The position numbers and the translations under genes were made by a program. Below, one piece after another: positions 1 through 9,173 of a DNA stretch of 64,000 nucleotides (its first letter is position 1; every line of letters starts with the position of its first letter). The notes beneath the pieces were generated by a model. The model was not told the origin of the DNA and ran no database searches. It saw only the letters and a program-made list of their open reading frames with translations. The DNA is from Shimia sagamensis (lineage in GTDB: Bacteria > Pseudomonadota > Alphaproteobacteria > Rhodobacterales > Rhodobacteraceae): positions 682,001-746,000 of the forward strand of contig NZ_FXTY01000001.1 of the NCBI RefSeq assembly GCF_900182745.1, read 5' to 3'.

Positions 1-224
1 AAAAACCAAGTGTGCTGTTTGCTGGCATCGATTTCCACCACATTGCGGCCAATGTTGGTGTTTTGGGTGTCGACAGAGCTTTCGAGGCAGTGCGCGGTAT
101 GAAACCACCCTACCCTCAATATCTGTGGTGGTTCCTTCAGCAGATGTCGATCAATGCGGGACGGCCGGAAGCAGAAGACAAAATCAGGGCGCGATTGGCA
201 GGGCTTGGGTGGCCTGTGTCTTGA
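1..224 (+). CDS. 3' end of an unrecognised protein (truncated by window edge)
   Basis: The reading frame is open from the window edge to TGA at 222-224 and gives about 73 C-terminal residues. An in-frame GTG at 12 exists, but the frame continues upstream of it, so this is more likely the tail of a longer gene than a small one. The segment contains FAGIDFHH and PPYPQYLWWFLQQ and ends in a short basic helix (AEDKIRARLAGLGW). I do not recognise the family. It converges on trxA, with a hairpin terminator between them. The function cannot be called without the upstream sequence. Confidence 0.5.
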   Translation, partial: KPSVLFAGIDFHHIAANVGVLGVDRAFEAVRGMKPPYPQYLWWFLQQMSINAGRPEAEDKIRARLAGLGWPVS

Positions 225-231
225 CCTTTAG

Positions 232-265
232 AGCAAAAAAGGCGCCCCCATTGGAGCGCCTTTCG
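232..265 (-). terminator. Intrinsic terminator of trxA, probably bidirectional
   Basis: Perfect 8-bp stem AAAGGCGC (238-245) / GCGCCTTT (256-263) with a 10-nt loop. On the minus strand it is followed by a T run (A235-A240 on the plus strand), so it ends the trxA transcript. On the plus strand the stem ends in TTT and may also stop the convergent gene. Confidence 0.75.
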
Positions 266-285
266 AAATCGGTATTTTGACCGGA

Positions 286-606
286 TCAGAGGGCGTCTTC
301 GATCCAGCTTTGCAGAGCAGCCTTAGGGGCGGCGCCTGCACGGTTGGAGATCACCTGACCGTCTTTGAAGATGAACAGCGCAGGAATGCCACGCACACCC
401 AGAGCAGCGGCTGCGCCCGGGTTGCTGTCCACATCAACTTTGGCAATTTTGATCTTGCCGTCCATTTCGGCGGAGAGCTCTTCGAGCGCTGGGCCGATTT
501 GTTTACAAGGGCCACACCATTCGGCCCAGAAATCCACGACGACAGGCACGTCGGCGTTTTTTACTTCTTCGTCAAAGGTGGCATCGGTGACAGCGACGGT
601 TGCCAT
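286..606 (-). CDS. trxA: Thioredoxin 1
   Basis: A 106-residue cytoplasmic thioredoxin, the usual length of the family. The redox motif WCGPCK places the active cysteines at residues 31 and 34, followed by the conserved fold with the cis-proline segment GIPALFIF. It reduces protein disulfides using electrons from thioredoxin reductase. The start is the ATG at 606 ([11 protein letters not shown]). The frame continues upstream to 699, but that extension is not thioredoxin-like, and GGAG lies about 10 nt before this ATG. It lies 49 bp downstream of addA on the same strand and has its own possible promoter overlapping the addA stop, plus a terminator after it. Confidence 0.96.
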   Translation of the reverse strand: MATVAVTDATFDEEVKNADVPVVVDFWAEWCGPCKQIGPALEELSAEMDGKIKIAKVDVDSNPGAAAALGVRGIPALFIFKDGQVISNRAGAAPKAALQSWIEDAL

Positions 607-652
607 TTGGAGGTCTCCTGAAAGAGGGTGCTGGTAAGTGTTGGTTCGAGGG

Positions 653-681
653 AACCTAGGTTTGCGAAGCGGGGTCGTCAA
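653..681 (-). promoter_or_regulatory. Possible sigma-70 promoter of trxA
   Basis: On the minus strand TTGACG (681-676) and TAGGTT (658-653) are separated by 17 bp. The -35 matches 5/6, the -10 is weak. Transcription would start about 40 nt before the trxA ATG. It overlaps the addA stop codon, so trxA could be expressed apart from addAB. This is inferred from spacing and hexamers only. Confidence 0.4.
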
Positions 682-3600
682 GATATGGTGTGGCTGCAAG
701 CGATTTTGTCACAAGATCGTGTGGCAGTTCCATCAACTCAGCTGTGGCCGTCCAAAGGATGGCGGTTCTGATGGGCGTGTCAAAAATCTGTTCCAAAGCA
801 TGGGTGTATGCCCCCATTTGCCGCAGAATGCCGTCTGGTGTTGCTGTTGCAGAGCTTGGAACCGTGGCATTTGTTTTGAAATCAATTGCCCAGACGCAAT
901 CGTCCTGAACGACCAAGCGGTCGATGATGCCATGAAGACGGCTCGCGCCAAGATCAGCGGTGACAGGAACTTCGGCAAGCGCTGTCGGATCAAATATCCA
1001 CGTAAGTTCTGGTTTGGTTAGGGCGTGTGTGGCTTCGGCTAGAAGGTCTGAAAGTTGACCAACGGGCATATCGACAAGATCGTCCTGCAATAAGGATGTG
1101 GCAATGTCTTCCCATTTGGATTGTGGATAGGTTGGCAGGTGTTCGAGAAGCAGATGCAGCCATGTGCCGCGTTGCATGGCGGCGTCTTGGTCCAACCCCT
1201 GCGCACCGCCAAGAGCTTTGGCACCACCCAAATCCGACGGGCTTAGCGTGGTGGAGTGAGGAAGTGGTGCCGTGGTTGAGGTTTTGAGAAATTCTGGGAC
1301 GTTTGTTTTGGGTGAACTTGCGGTTTTTGGTGAATTAGTGACGGTTCCAGCCCAATTGCCGTGGTCGATACGCAGACCTTCGCCACCTTCAAACTGACAC
1401 GGCGCAGCGTCTGAAGCGATCATGGCTGCGCGGATGGTGTCATACCAGCTTTTGCCGTCTTTGCCCAAATCACCCGCTGCCGCAACGATCAGCCATTTCT
1501 CGGCGCGGGTCATGGCCACATAAAGCAGGCGCATCCGCTCCGCAGCTTGTGCTTCAGCCATGGCTTCCCGTGCGGAGGCCAGTGGCACGGGGGCAGTATC
1601 TGCGGGCATATTCCAAAGCGCGGTGCTTCCAACGGGAATAATAGGCGCATCCGTTTTGATCAGTCGCTTTCCGGTATCCGGCATGATGACGATGGGGGCT
1701 TCGAGACCTTTGGAGCCATGCACCGTCATCACACGGATACGGTTGGTCGCGTTGTCCATCTGGCGCTTGATTTCCAGATCGTCAGTTTGCATCCACTGTA
1801 AGAAGCCGGTGAGGCTAGGCACGGAGGATTTTTCGTAAGCCAAGGCCTGAGACAGCAGCGCGTTGATGCCGTCTTCCGCTTCCGCTCCTAGGCGGGCGAG
1901 AAAGGCATGGCGGCCGTTGTGACGGGTGAGTACCCTTTCAATGAGATCATAGGGGCGCAAGAAATCCGTATTGGCGCGCAGGTCATTCAGGATAGTCATG
2001 GTTTTGGGGTATTCCTCGCCACGTTCGCGTAGCGTGGCCCAAAGGTAGGTCTTTGGTGCACGTCTGTGCGCCAAATCGAACAACGCCTGTTCAGACCATC
2101 CAAACAGCGGTGATCGTAAGATCGTTGCCAGAGATAGGTCATCTTCAGGCGTGGCGAGGAAAGACAGCAGCGCCCCAAGGTCACGCACAGCCATTTCGCC
2201 ACCCACCTTCAAGCGGTCTGCACCGGCGATAGGCAAGCCGTGTAATTTACAGGCGCGGATGATTTCATGAAACAGGTCCGAGCGGCGTTGAACAAGTATA
2301 AGAAAATCACCGGGCTCAATTTTGCGCTGCCTATAAGCACCATCCGGGCCGCGTTTGTCAGCAATGGTGTCCTGTTTGATCATGCGCGCAATTTGTGCAG
2401 CGATCCGGTCTGCCAGAATAACTGTCTGGTGGGTGTCTCCTAGCCGGTCCACAGGATCAAACCATTCGTCTTTTTCTGCTTTGGCAACGGGTTCCACAAC
2501 AGGCCAGAGGTCGACGCGGCCTGGCATGTCGTCATTAAACGCGATGTGGCGATTGCCCGTTGGGAAACCCGCATCGGAGTGGTTTTCAAAGCACGTGTCG
2601 ACAAGGTCGAGAACGGCAGGTGAAGAGCGGAAGGAATACTCCAAGCTCAGATCTTGCAGCTGGCGTTCGGTGGGCATTAATCGCGCGGCAAACTCATCGC
2701 GCATACGATCAAACTCTGCTGGATCGGCACCTTGGAAGCTGTAAATCGACTGCTTTTTATCGCCCACAACAAATATGGTGCGCGTGTCATCATCCCGTGC
2801 GCCAGAGCCAGAGGTGAATTCTTGGGCCAGTCGTTCAATCACCTGCCACTGTACCGGACTGGTGTCCTGTGCTTCGTCCACAAGGATATGGTCAATCCCG
2901 CCGTCCAGGCGATAGAGCACCCATTCTGCCACTGACGGTTCGTTAAGCAGGTTACGCGCGCGCAGGATCAGGTCGTCAAAATCGAGCCACCCGCGATGTT
3001 GTTTGGCGACGTCGTAGCGGGTGAGGAAATTTGAGGCAAAGGCATGTAGCGCGGAACTGCGGTCTTTTGCTTGCAACGCTAAGCGGCGGGCACGTGTGTC
3101 CTCAACTCGCAGCATAAAGGGCCTTAGACGCTCTATGAGATCTGCATGGGCAACGCGCAGTGCTTTGGTGGGGAAAGTGTCTAACTTGGCGCAAAACGGC
3201 TCTTTTGCACCCTTACCAGTGAGAAACACGGATTCCAGAACTGGCAATGCGGCACTGTCCATCGAAGAGATGCGGCCCAGTTTGGCCGCCGCACCAGCGT
3301 CGGTTTTTCCGCCGGTCAGCAGAACAGAAATCAACTGTTGGATGAGGTCCCATTCACCGCCGAGAAACACATCTGTTTGCACGGTGGAATGATCATACCC
3401 TTCCGGCAGGTCAAGCAGCGCGCATAACTCGATTTCGGACATTGGCTGGCGCAGTTTGTCGGCATTGCGGCAGATGTCCGCTGTCAGATCTTCCAGAGAT
3501 GCCCCCGTGAAATGCACTGCCAAATCGTGGATCAATTGCGCGTCCGATCCTTCTGCCATCTGCTCGACAATTTCTTCACGCAAAAGGACTGCGGCGCGAT

Positions 3601-4051
3601 CTTCCATCTCGCGGAACAGCGGCGAAACACCGGCTTCTAAGGGGAAGCGGCGCAGCATGGAGGCGCAAAACGAGTGGATGGTTTGGATTTTTAACCCACC
3701 AGGGGTTTCAATGGCGCGGGCAAAGAGCGTGCGAGCGTTCTTGAGGTCTTCAGAGGCGGATTTACCGACAACGCCGAGGTCATTGAGTTCGGTTTGCAAT
3801 GCGTCGTCAGATTTCATGGCCCAGCTGCCCAAACGTTGGAACAGTCGGTTCTGCATCTCGCTGGCGGCGGCCTTGGTATAGGTCAGGCACAAGATGTGTT
3901 GTGGCAGAACGCCTTCAAGCAAAAGGCGCGCAACGCGATCGGTCAACACGCGGGTTTTGCCAGAGCCAGCGTTTGCAGACAGCCACGTGCTGGCATTCGG
4001 ACGGGCGGCCGCAATTTGGCGGCGGGTGGCGTCATTTATCGGTTGGGTCAT
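656..4051 (-). CDS. addA: Double-strand break repair helicase-nuclease subunit AddA
   Basis: A 1131-residue UvrD-type (SF1A) helicase with a C-terminal RecB-type nuclease, the functional counterpart of RecB in AddAB enzymes. The Walker A segment ANAGSGKT is at residues 26-33. The DEAQD motif II is in the middle, and [13 protein letters not shown] is the conserved helicase motif before the C-terminal part. Near the C terminus AIDFKTN is the PD-(D/E)XK nuclease motif. It works with AddB to resect broken ends for RecA loading. I chose the start at 4051 ([12 protein letters not shown]) because it overlaps the addB stop as ATGA. The 13-residue extension to 4090 lies inside addB. The length fits alphaproteobacterial AddA. 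Confidence 0.95.
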   Translation of the reverse strand: MTQPINDATRRQIAAARPNASTWLSANAGSGKTRVLTDRVARLLLEGVLPQHILCLTYTKAAASEMQNRLFQRLGSWAMKSDDALQTELNDLGVVGKSASEDLKNARTLFARAIETPGGLKIQTIHSFCASMLRRFPLEAGVSPLFREMEDRAAVLLREEIVEQMAEGSDAQLIHDLAVHFTGASLEDLTADICRNADKLRQPMSEIELCALLDLPEGYDHSTVQTDVFLGGEWDLIQQLISVLLTGGKTDAGAAAKLGRISSMDSAALPVLESVFLTGKGAKEPFCAKLDTFPTKALRVAHADLIERLRPFMLRVEDTRARRLALQAKDRSSALHAFASNFLTRYDVAKQHRGWLDFDDLILRARNLLNEPSVAEWVLYRLDGGIDHILVDEAQDTSPVQWQVIERLAQEFTSGSGARDDDTRTIFVVGDKKQSIYSFQGADPAEFDRMRDEFAARLMPTERQLQDLSLEYSFRSSPAVLDLVDTCFENHSDAGFPTGNRHIAFNDDMPGRVDLWPVVEPVAKAEKDEWFDPVDRLGDTHQTVILADRIAAQIARMIKQDTIADKRGPDGAYRQRKIEPGDFLILVQRRSDLFHEIIRACKLHGLPIAGADRLKVGGEMAVRDLGALLSFLATPEDDLSLATILRSPLFGWSEQALFDLAHRRAPKTYLWATLRERGEEYPKTMTILNDLRANTDFLRPYDLIERVLTRHNGRHAFLARLGAEAEDGINALLSQALAYEKSSVPSLTGFLQWMQTDDLEIKRQMDNATNRIRVMTVHGSKGLEAPIVIMPDTGKRLIKTDAPIIPVGSTALWNMPADTAPVPLASAREAMAEAQAAERMRLLYVAMTRAEKWLIVAAAGDLGKDGKSWYDTIRAAMIASDAAPCQFEGGEGLRIDHGNWAGTVTNSPKTASSPKTNVPEFLKTSTTAPLPHSTTLSPSDLGGAKALGGAQGLDQDAAMQRGTWLHLLLEHLPTYPQSKWEDIATSLLQDDLVDMPVGQLSDLLAEATHALTKPELTWIFDPTALAEVPVTADLGASRLHGIIDRLVVQDDCVWAIDFKTNATVPSSATATPDGILRQMGAYTHALEQIFDTPIRTAILWTATAELMELPHDLVTKSLAATPYLDDPASQT

Positions 4052-6972
4052 GACAGGGTCTCCGGCGCAGGTTCGTCTGTGGCATCCCATTCGCCAAATC
4101 GAGCCAGCTGATCAAAATCACCCTCGTCTCGCTCTGCGCGCATCGCTCGGCGGGAGGTGAAACCTTTTCCGTCAGCGACATAGTGTTGGATCAACGTGGT
4201 GAACTCTTCCCACACTGTCGTGGGAGGCGTTTCCAAGAGTGGCGCTGGTTGGTCCTTGGGTGATGTGCCAAGGCCAATGTAGATGGCATCTGCCACGTCG
4301 GAGGGGTCAATGTCTTTGAAACCGCCCTGTTCCGCCATCGCCGCTTCCAACAACAGCTGTTTGTCAAAATAGGTTTGTTCGTCTTTGGACGGCGGCGACC
4401 CGGTTTTGTAGTCGTACAGGATCAGAGCACCGGAGTCTGTTTGGTCAATTCGATCCGCTTTGGCAGTCAGTCGGAACCCAAGCTCCGGGATCAGGCCCTC
4501 GGCAGAGGTTTCAAATGCCAGGGGTTTGCCACGTTTGCGTCGGGCTTCCTCTCCATGAACGATGTGATCGGCCACGCGATCGAGACGCGCTTGCCACAAG
4601 GCACGGGCGGTTGCCCAAGGCACGTTTTTGGCAAGAACAGTCTCTGACACAGCGAGTATCTGCTCTCGGGTAACCGGAGTGTCCTCGGCCACAGAGGTTT
4701 TGATCAACTGCTCCAATACGTCGTGTATAACAATGCCGCGTAGTAAGGCGTCTGGTGTGCGCATCAAAGGATTGAGCGGACGTAGGCGCAGCACGTGTTT
4801 GGCGTAAATCGCATAAGGATCCCGGATCAGGCGTTTGATTTCAGTCACGGACAGTTGGCGTGGGCGCGCTTCTGGAGGGGGCGTTGGTGAGGGGCGCGTG
4901 GCAGCGGGCACCAATGGAACAGTTTCTATGGCACGCACGTAGGACAACCATGTGTCCCCGCGCGCCTTCATGTCCTGTAATGCTTCGGGGCCATGTTGGT
5001 CCGGCAAACCGCTGAGCAGATTGGTCAGGCGGTTGATCCAGCGCGATGGCACGGTTTCAGCTTCGTCGGACCGCACCGAACGGGTGATCCAAACCTCAGG
5101 TGCACCAATGGCCTGCTGAAAGTCATGTGCGGACAAGCCGATGCGACGTTCTGGCAACAAAAGACCAGCATCATGTCTGAGTTTGCGGTTGAGCCAAGGG
5201 TCTGGGCTCGGAGATTCCGGCCAGCTTGCTTCATTTAGTCCACCGAGGATCACAAGGTCTGCCCCTTGGACCCGAGCTTCCAGCGTTCCCCAAATTAGAA
5301 GGTTTGGATGACCTGTGTCGCGGTCACGGACTTCGGCGCGGGAAAGAATAGCTCCAAACAGATCAGCATAGTCTGAAGGCGAAATCGTGCCGACCACTTG
5401 CGCGTGATCTCTGACCTCTGCGACGAGTCGCGCCGCAGATCGCCCTGCAGCTTGATCCCAAAGTCCGCCGCTGCCTTCTCCCGATCCCTGTGCAATCCTT
5501 TCGGCAAGCGTAATGTGGGTCTCCAAGAGGGTGGTCACATCGTCGTTTGGTTGGATTGCGGCGCAGAAGTTGCTGGTAAGCCATGTCATCCACTCGGCCA
5601 TTTTATCGTCACGAGCAGCGGCCCATGCACGCATGTCATCGGCGTTAGGGTACGTAACGCCCAGTCTTCGTATCCAGAGTTCCAAATCGCGCGTGTATTT
5701 GAGATGATCACCACGATTTTCGCCGCTGTGGGCGAGGGGGTGTTTCAGGAGCGTCAGGAGGGCTTCAGAGGTCAGTTTCTGGTGAAATAGAGCCACAACA
5801 TGGCGCAAAAATCGGCCTGGCGGCGAAAGCTGAAGGGGTTGCCCAGCGCTGTCGTCCGGTACAATGTCCCACCGATCCAAGGCGGCGGTGACTTGCCTGG
5901 ATAGCATCCGGTCAGGTGTGATAAGAGCACAGGTCAGGCCTTCGTCTGCGGCTTTCCGAAACCGGGCAGCGATGGCGAGCGCTTCTTCGCGCTGCGTTGT
6001 CGCTTCAACCAGCGTGACGTCCTGAGTTGCGTGCGACAAATCACCAAGTGTTGGGCCTTCACTCAACCACTGATCGGTCACCGGCGCAGGGCGAAGTGCG
6101 AGAGAGACAACTTTGTTACGTGCGGGAGATGGTGCTTTGCAGCCGTGCCAGAGCGTCACATCTTGCGGTGCCAAGCCAAGGCTTTGGACCAAGTTGCGGA
6201 AGCGGTATTGCGGGTGATCTTCACTTTGAAGCCCGTCAGACAGATGATCCCAAGTTTCGGGGGGCATATCAAAATCAAAACCAGGCAGAACCACTGCACC
6301 TTGTGGGAGTTGCGCAACGGCTTGCATCAGCAGCTGCATTGTACCACGTGATCCGGTGGACCCAGCCAAAATGATGGGCCTTTGCGGAGGGCTTTGATCC
6401 CATGAGGCTACAATAGCTTCTATGGCACGCCGTTGGCGGGCCTCTTGCCCAGGCGCGCTGTCCATGTCTTCGATGAAGTGGCGGGCAATTCTAAAAAACG
6501 ACTGGGCGCGTGCCCAATGGCCGGATTGGTCGCTGACATCCAACGCTTCGATTGTGTCAACTGAGACCCCTTCGCCCGCCATTTCATCAAACAAAGCCGC
6601 AAGGCTGTCGGCGAGGTCGTAGACAGACGCGCGGGCCGCGAGATCAGGCTGCTGTTCCAGCAGTCGGGTGACCAGTTGGATCAGCTCAAAACGTTGCCGG
6701 ATCGGCGGCGTTGCGGCTGGAAGATGGGCGGATGCGGTGTTCGCGAAGTCCCCCAGGAGTTGGATGCGTGGCAGAAGAGTGGCTGGCCCTGCGTCAAACA
6801 AGGCGTGTACCCGGCGGGCCATGCGGGCGGTGTTTACGATCACGGTGGCTTTGGCGATGGCGTCGGGGTGTTGATCAGCGAAGCGCGCACGCAGCCCTTC
6901 TACAAGGTAGCGGGGAAAGTCAGCACCGGGTGGAAGCGCAAAAACACGTGGGGCTGTGCTGGGTTCAAACAT
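4048..6972 (-). CDS. addB: Double-strand break repair protein AddB
   Basis: A 974-residue protein of the alphaproteobacterial AddB family: an inactivated helicase-like body with a C-terminal PD-(D/E)XK nuclease recognised by LYDYKTGSP, about 120 residues from the end. It forms the AddAB helicase-nuclease with AddA, each subunit cutting one strand. GSTGSRGT in the N-terminal half resembles a degenerate P-loop of this family. The ATG at 6972 overlaps the end of the upstream murU-like gene by 8 bp, and the stop overlaps the addA start by 4 bp, so the two subunits are probably translationally coupled. No sign of a frameshift was seen. Confidence 0.93.
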   Translation of the reverse strand: MFEPSTAPRVFALPPGADFPRYLVEGLRARFADQHPDAIAKATVIVNTARMARRVHALFDAGPATLLPRIQLLGDFANTASAHLPAATPPIRQRFELIQLVTRLLEQQPDLAARASVYDLADSLAALFDEMAGEGVSVDTIEALDVSDQSGHWARAQSFFRIARHFIEDMDSAPGQEARQRRAIEAIVASWDQSPPQRPIILAGSTGSRGTMQLLMQAVAQLPQGAVVLPGFDFDMPPETWDHLSDGLQSEDHPQYRFRNLVQSLGLAPQDVTLWHGCKAPSPARNKVVSLALRPAPVTDQWLSEGPTLGDLSHATQDVTLVEATTQREEALAIAARFRKAADEGLTCALITPDRMLSRQVTAALDRWDIVPDDSAGQPLQLSPPGRFLRHVVALFHQKLTSEALLTLLKHPLAHSGENRGDHLKYTRDLELWIRRLGVTYPNADDMRAWAAARDDKMAEWMTWLTSNFCAAIQPNDDVTTLLETHITLAERIAQGSGEGSGGLWDQAAGRSAARLVAEVRDHAQVVGTISPSDYADLFGAILSRAEVRDRDTGHPNLLIWGTLEARVQGADLVILGGLNEASWPESPSPDPWLNRKLRHDAGLLLPERRIGLSAHDFQQAIGAPEVWITRSVRSDEAETVPSRWINRLTNLLSGLPDQHGPEALQDMKARGDTWLSYVRAIETVPLVPAATRPSPTPPPEARPRQLSVTEIKRLIRDPYAIYAKHVLRLRPLNPLMRTPDALLRGIVIHDVLEQLIKTSVAEDTPVTREQILAVSETVLAKNVPWATARALWQARLDRVADHIVHGEEARRKRGKPLAFETSAEGLIPELGFRLTAKADRIDQTDSGALILYDYKTGSPPSKDEQTYFDKQLLLEAAMAEQGGFKDIDPSDVADAIYIGLGTSPKDQPAPLLETPPTTVWEEFTTLIQHYVADGKGFTSRRAMRAERDEGDFDQLARFGEWDATDEPAPETLS

Positions 6973-7657
6973 CTTTTGCCTCTAACAAGCCTTCCGCGAG
7001 TTGCAATCCTTCGGGGGATCCAACATCGCACCATTTTCCGGGATAGGTCAGGCCATAGAGGCGACCGGAGGCACACATCTTGTCCCAGAGCACATTGAGG
7101 GAAAACGATGTCTCTGCAATATCCGCCAACCCGCCGGTTTTCAGGATCTGAACACCGGAATACACGACGCCTGGGCCGCGCCTGATTTGACCTACTTCGT
7201 TCAGGACAAAATCCCCAGTGCCTTTGTGGCCAATGGCATTTTCTTTTGGCAGGCACAGTAGAAGCGCGTCCATATCGTCTGGTCGCCAAGCGTCACGGAG
7301 CATTTCAAATGGGTTTGGGCCATGCCACACCGCGTCCGTATTGCTGGTAAAAACCGGCCCGTCGCCGAGCAATGGCAATGCATTGCGCAGACCGCCACCG
7401 GTCTCCAGAATGTCAGGGAGTTCTATCGAGACCTGAACACCGGTGCCCTTTAGGTGTTCGGCCACTTTCTGATGATGGTAATGCGCGTTCACGATGGTGC
7501 GTTCGGCCGCAATAACGGTGGTCAATTCGAGGGTGCGGTCCAGTAGGGTTTTGCCTGCAACTTTTAAAAGGGGTTTTGGTGTGTCGCGGGTGAGTTCACC
7601 CATACGCGTGCCAAAACCGGCGGCGAAGAGCATTACGGCGTTGGGATTGTCGCGCAT
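6965..7657 (-). CDS. murU: Nucleotidyltransferase, probable N-acetylmuramate-1-phosphate uridylyltransferase
   Basis: A 230-residue sugar-phosphate nucleotidyltransferase of the GT-A-like fold. The N-terminal nucleotide-binding motif AAGFGTRM is followed by DTPKPLLKVAGK, and SNTDAVW supplies the metal-binding aspartate region. Next to an AmgK-like kinase, the best reading is MurU, which makes UDP-MurNAc in cell-wall recycling that bypasses de novo synthesis and confers fosfomycin tolerance in Pseudomonas. Generic hexose-1-phosphate nucleotidyltransferases look similar, so substrate is inferred. The ATG at 7657 overlaps amgK by 25 bp. An internal ATG at 7633 forms TAATG with the amgK stop but would cut the first beta strand. 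Confidence 0.75.
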   Translation of the reverse strand: MRDNPNAVMLFAAGFGTRMGELTRDTPKPLLKVAGKTLLDRTLELTTVIAAERTIVNAHYHHQKVAEHLKGTGVQVSIELPDILETGGGLRNALPLLGDGPVFTSNTDAVWHGPNPFEMLRDAWRPDDMDALLLCLPKENAIGHKGTGDFVLNEVGQIRRGPGVVYSGVQILKTGGLADIAETSFSLNVLWDKMCASGRLYGLTYPGKWCDVGSPEGLQLAEGLLEAKDV

Positions 7658-8655
7658 TTGGCTTTCAGTTTCTTGAGAATATCAGGAGTTGGAGCGGGCA
7701 GGGTGTTTGTCAAAATCTCAGCAGGTTCTTGCAGCGCAGGATGTTTCAGATTGCGCAACGCCAGATCATACACACGCGGGATTAGGTCCACATAGTCTGG
7801 CTTTCCATAGTGCATACATAAGCGGGCAAAAACGCCGATGATCCGCAAATTTCGCTGTGCGCCCAGTAAGGCGTATGCGACATCAAATTTCTCCGGATCA
7901 AGGCCGGAGGATTGCACAAAATGGGCTTTGGTGCGGTTTTCTATGTCCATCGGCACATCCCGTCGGGCGTCTTGCAAGAGAGACACCAGGTCATAGGCCC
8001 TGTGACCGAGGAGAGCGTCCTGAAAATCCAGTAAGCCTACACGCGCTTCGTCTTGTCGATTGGGTAACCAGAGGAGGTTTTCAGCATGGTAGTCGCGCAA
8101 AACCATGACGTCAGGGGTGTCAAAATGGGTCTCAAAAATTGGCAACATAGTTTGATGAAGCGTCGCCCAAGCGTGTTGCCAGGGCAGGTCTGCACCGGAG
8201 ATATACCAAGAGAATACTGGTTCGATCATCTGAGCTAGAGTTGGTGCGTCCATACTCTGGAGGCCACTGGGAGGCGCGTACTGGTGTAGCGCGGTCAGCA
8301 CATCTGAGGCCGCTAAGTAGAGTGGGCCTTCTTTGGTGATATCTTTTGGGATGATGCGTGCAAAAAGATCGTCACCGAGGTCCTCAATCAGCAGCAAGCC
8401 TTGGGTGTGATCCGACGAGAAAATTTCCGGTGCTGATAACCCTTTGCCCTTCAAAAATGCCGCGATCTTGGCAAATCTCTCCGTCGAATTTCCATTCTCC
8501 GTCGGGTCGTCCATCAGGACGGCGGTTTCGCTCTTTCCCAACTTGAGACGTTTGTAGCGGCGAGCAGATGCATCACCGGCCAGATTGCAAACTTCAGCCG
8601 TGGACCATTTTGTATTGGCCAAAAAGGATCTGATCGCGATGTCGCGAGGGCTCAC
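7633..8655 (-). CDS. amgK: Aminoglycoside-phosphotransferase-like sugar kinase, probable AmgK
   Basis: A 340-residue protein of the APH/choline kinase-like fold. VLRDYHAENLLW carries the catalytic-loop aspartate and the following asparagine, and LLDFQDALLG the metal-binding aspartate. AmgK phosphorylates the anomeric carbon of MurNAc and GlcNAc. Pairing with the MurU-like gene supports that role. It starts with GTG at 8655, which overlaps the tsaE stop as GTGA, and it ends inside the murU-like gene. It therefore belongs to a tightly coupled chain from tsaE to addA. The exact sugar is inferred from context, since other small-molecule kinases share these motifs. Confidence 0.78.
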   Translation of the reverse strand: MSPRDIAIRSFLANTKWSTAEVCNLAGDASARRYKRLKLGKSETAVLMDDPTENGNSTERFAKIAAFLKGKGLSAPEIFSSDHTQGLLLIEDLGDDLFARIIPKDITKEGPLYLAASDVLTALHQYAPPSGLQSMDAPTLAQMIEPVFSWYISGADLPWQHAWATLHQTMLPIFETHFDTPDVMVLRDYHAENLLWLPNRQDEARVGLLDFQDALLGHRAYDLVSLLQDARRDVPMDIENRTKAHFVQSSGLDPEKFDVAYALLGAQRNLRIIGVFARLCMHYGKPDYVDLIPRVYDLALRNLKHPALQEPAEILTNTLPAPTPDILKKLKAKCATIPTP

Positions 8656-9125
8656 TTTGCAATCCTTTCAAGCTTTTTCGACCAGTGAGGGGATGCCCAG
8701 GATATGGTTAGCTGGCGGTGTTCGGCTTGCTTGGAGACATCAAACCGCAGATAGAGCGCATTCTCTGGCGCCAGTTCCGCCAACCGATCGGGCCATTCAA
8801 CAAGACAAATGGCTTCTTCAAAGGCATCTGTCAGCCCAAGTTCGACAACTTCATCCGGAGCAGAAAGACGGTAAAGGTCGGCGTGCCATATCTCTGATTC
8901 AGGCCCATCATACACTTGAACAAGCGTGAATGTTGGTGAAGGCACGTCTTCTTGTACGGGCAACAAAGCTTGGATCAAACTACGTGCAAAATGGGTTTTG
9001 CCAGCACCGATTGGCCCTTCAAGAAGCAAAACGTCACCGGCTGAAAGTGTGGCGCTGATCTGAATAGCCAAAGCCTGGGTTTCAGAGGGAGATTTCAGAG
9101 TTACTGTGCGTGAGAATGCCGTCAT
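8652..9125 (-). CDS. tsaE: tRNA t6A biosynthesis ATPase TsaE
   Basis: A 157-residue P-loop ATPase. The Walker A motif EGPIGAGKT is near residue 37, then PSPTFTLVQVY and HADLYRL, both hallmarks of TsaE (YjeE). It drives the TsaBDE machinery that makes N6-threonylcarbamoyladenosine on ANN-decoding tRNAs. Its partner tsaD is in this window at 26-27 kb but in another operon. The start is the ATG at 9125, and the stop overlaps the GTG start of the amgK-like gene. It lies 48 bp after the PAS protein gene on the same strand. Confidence 0.93.
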   Translation of the reverse strand: MTAFSRTVTLKSPSETQALAIQISATLSAGDVLLLEGPIGAGKTHFARSLIQALLPVQEDVPSPTFTLVQVYDGPESEIWHADLYRLSAPDEVVELGLTDAFEEAICLVEWPDRLAELAPENALYLRFDVSKQAEHRQLTISWASPHWSKKLERIAK

Positions 9126-9173
9126 GGCGCCACAGTAAAAACGCTCTCCAAGACCTGCAAGCGTGTTTCAGGG

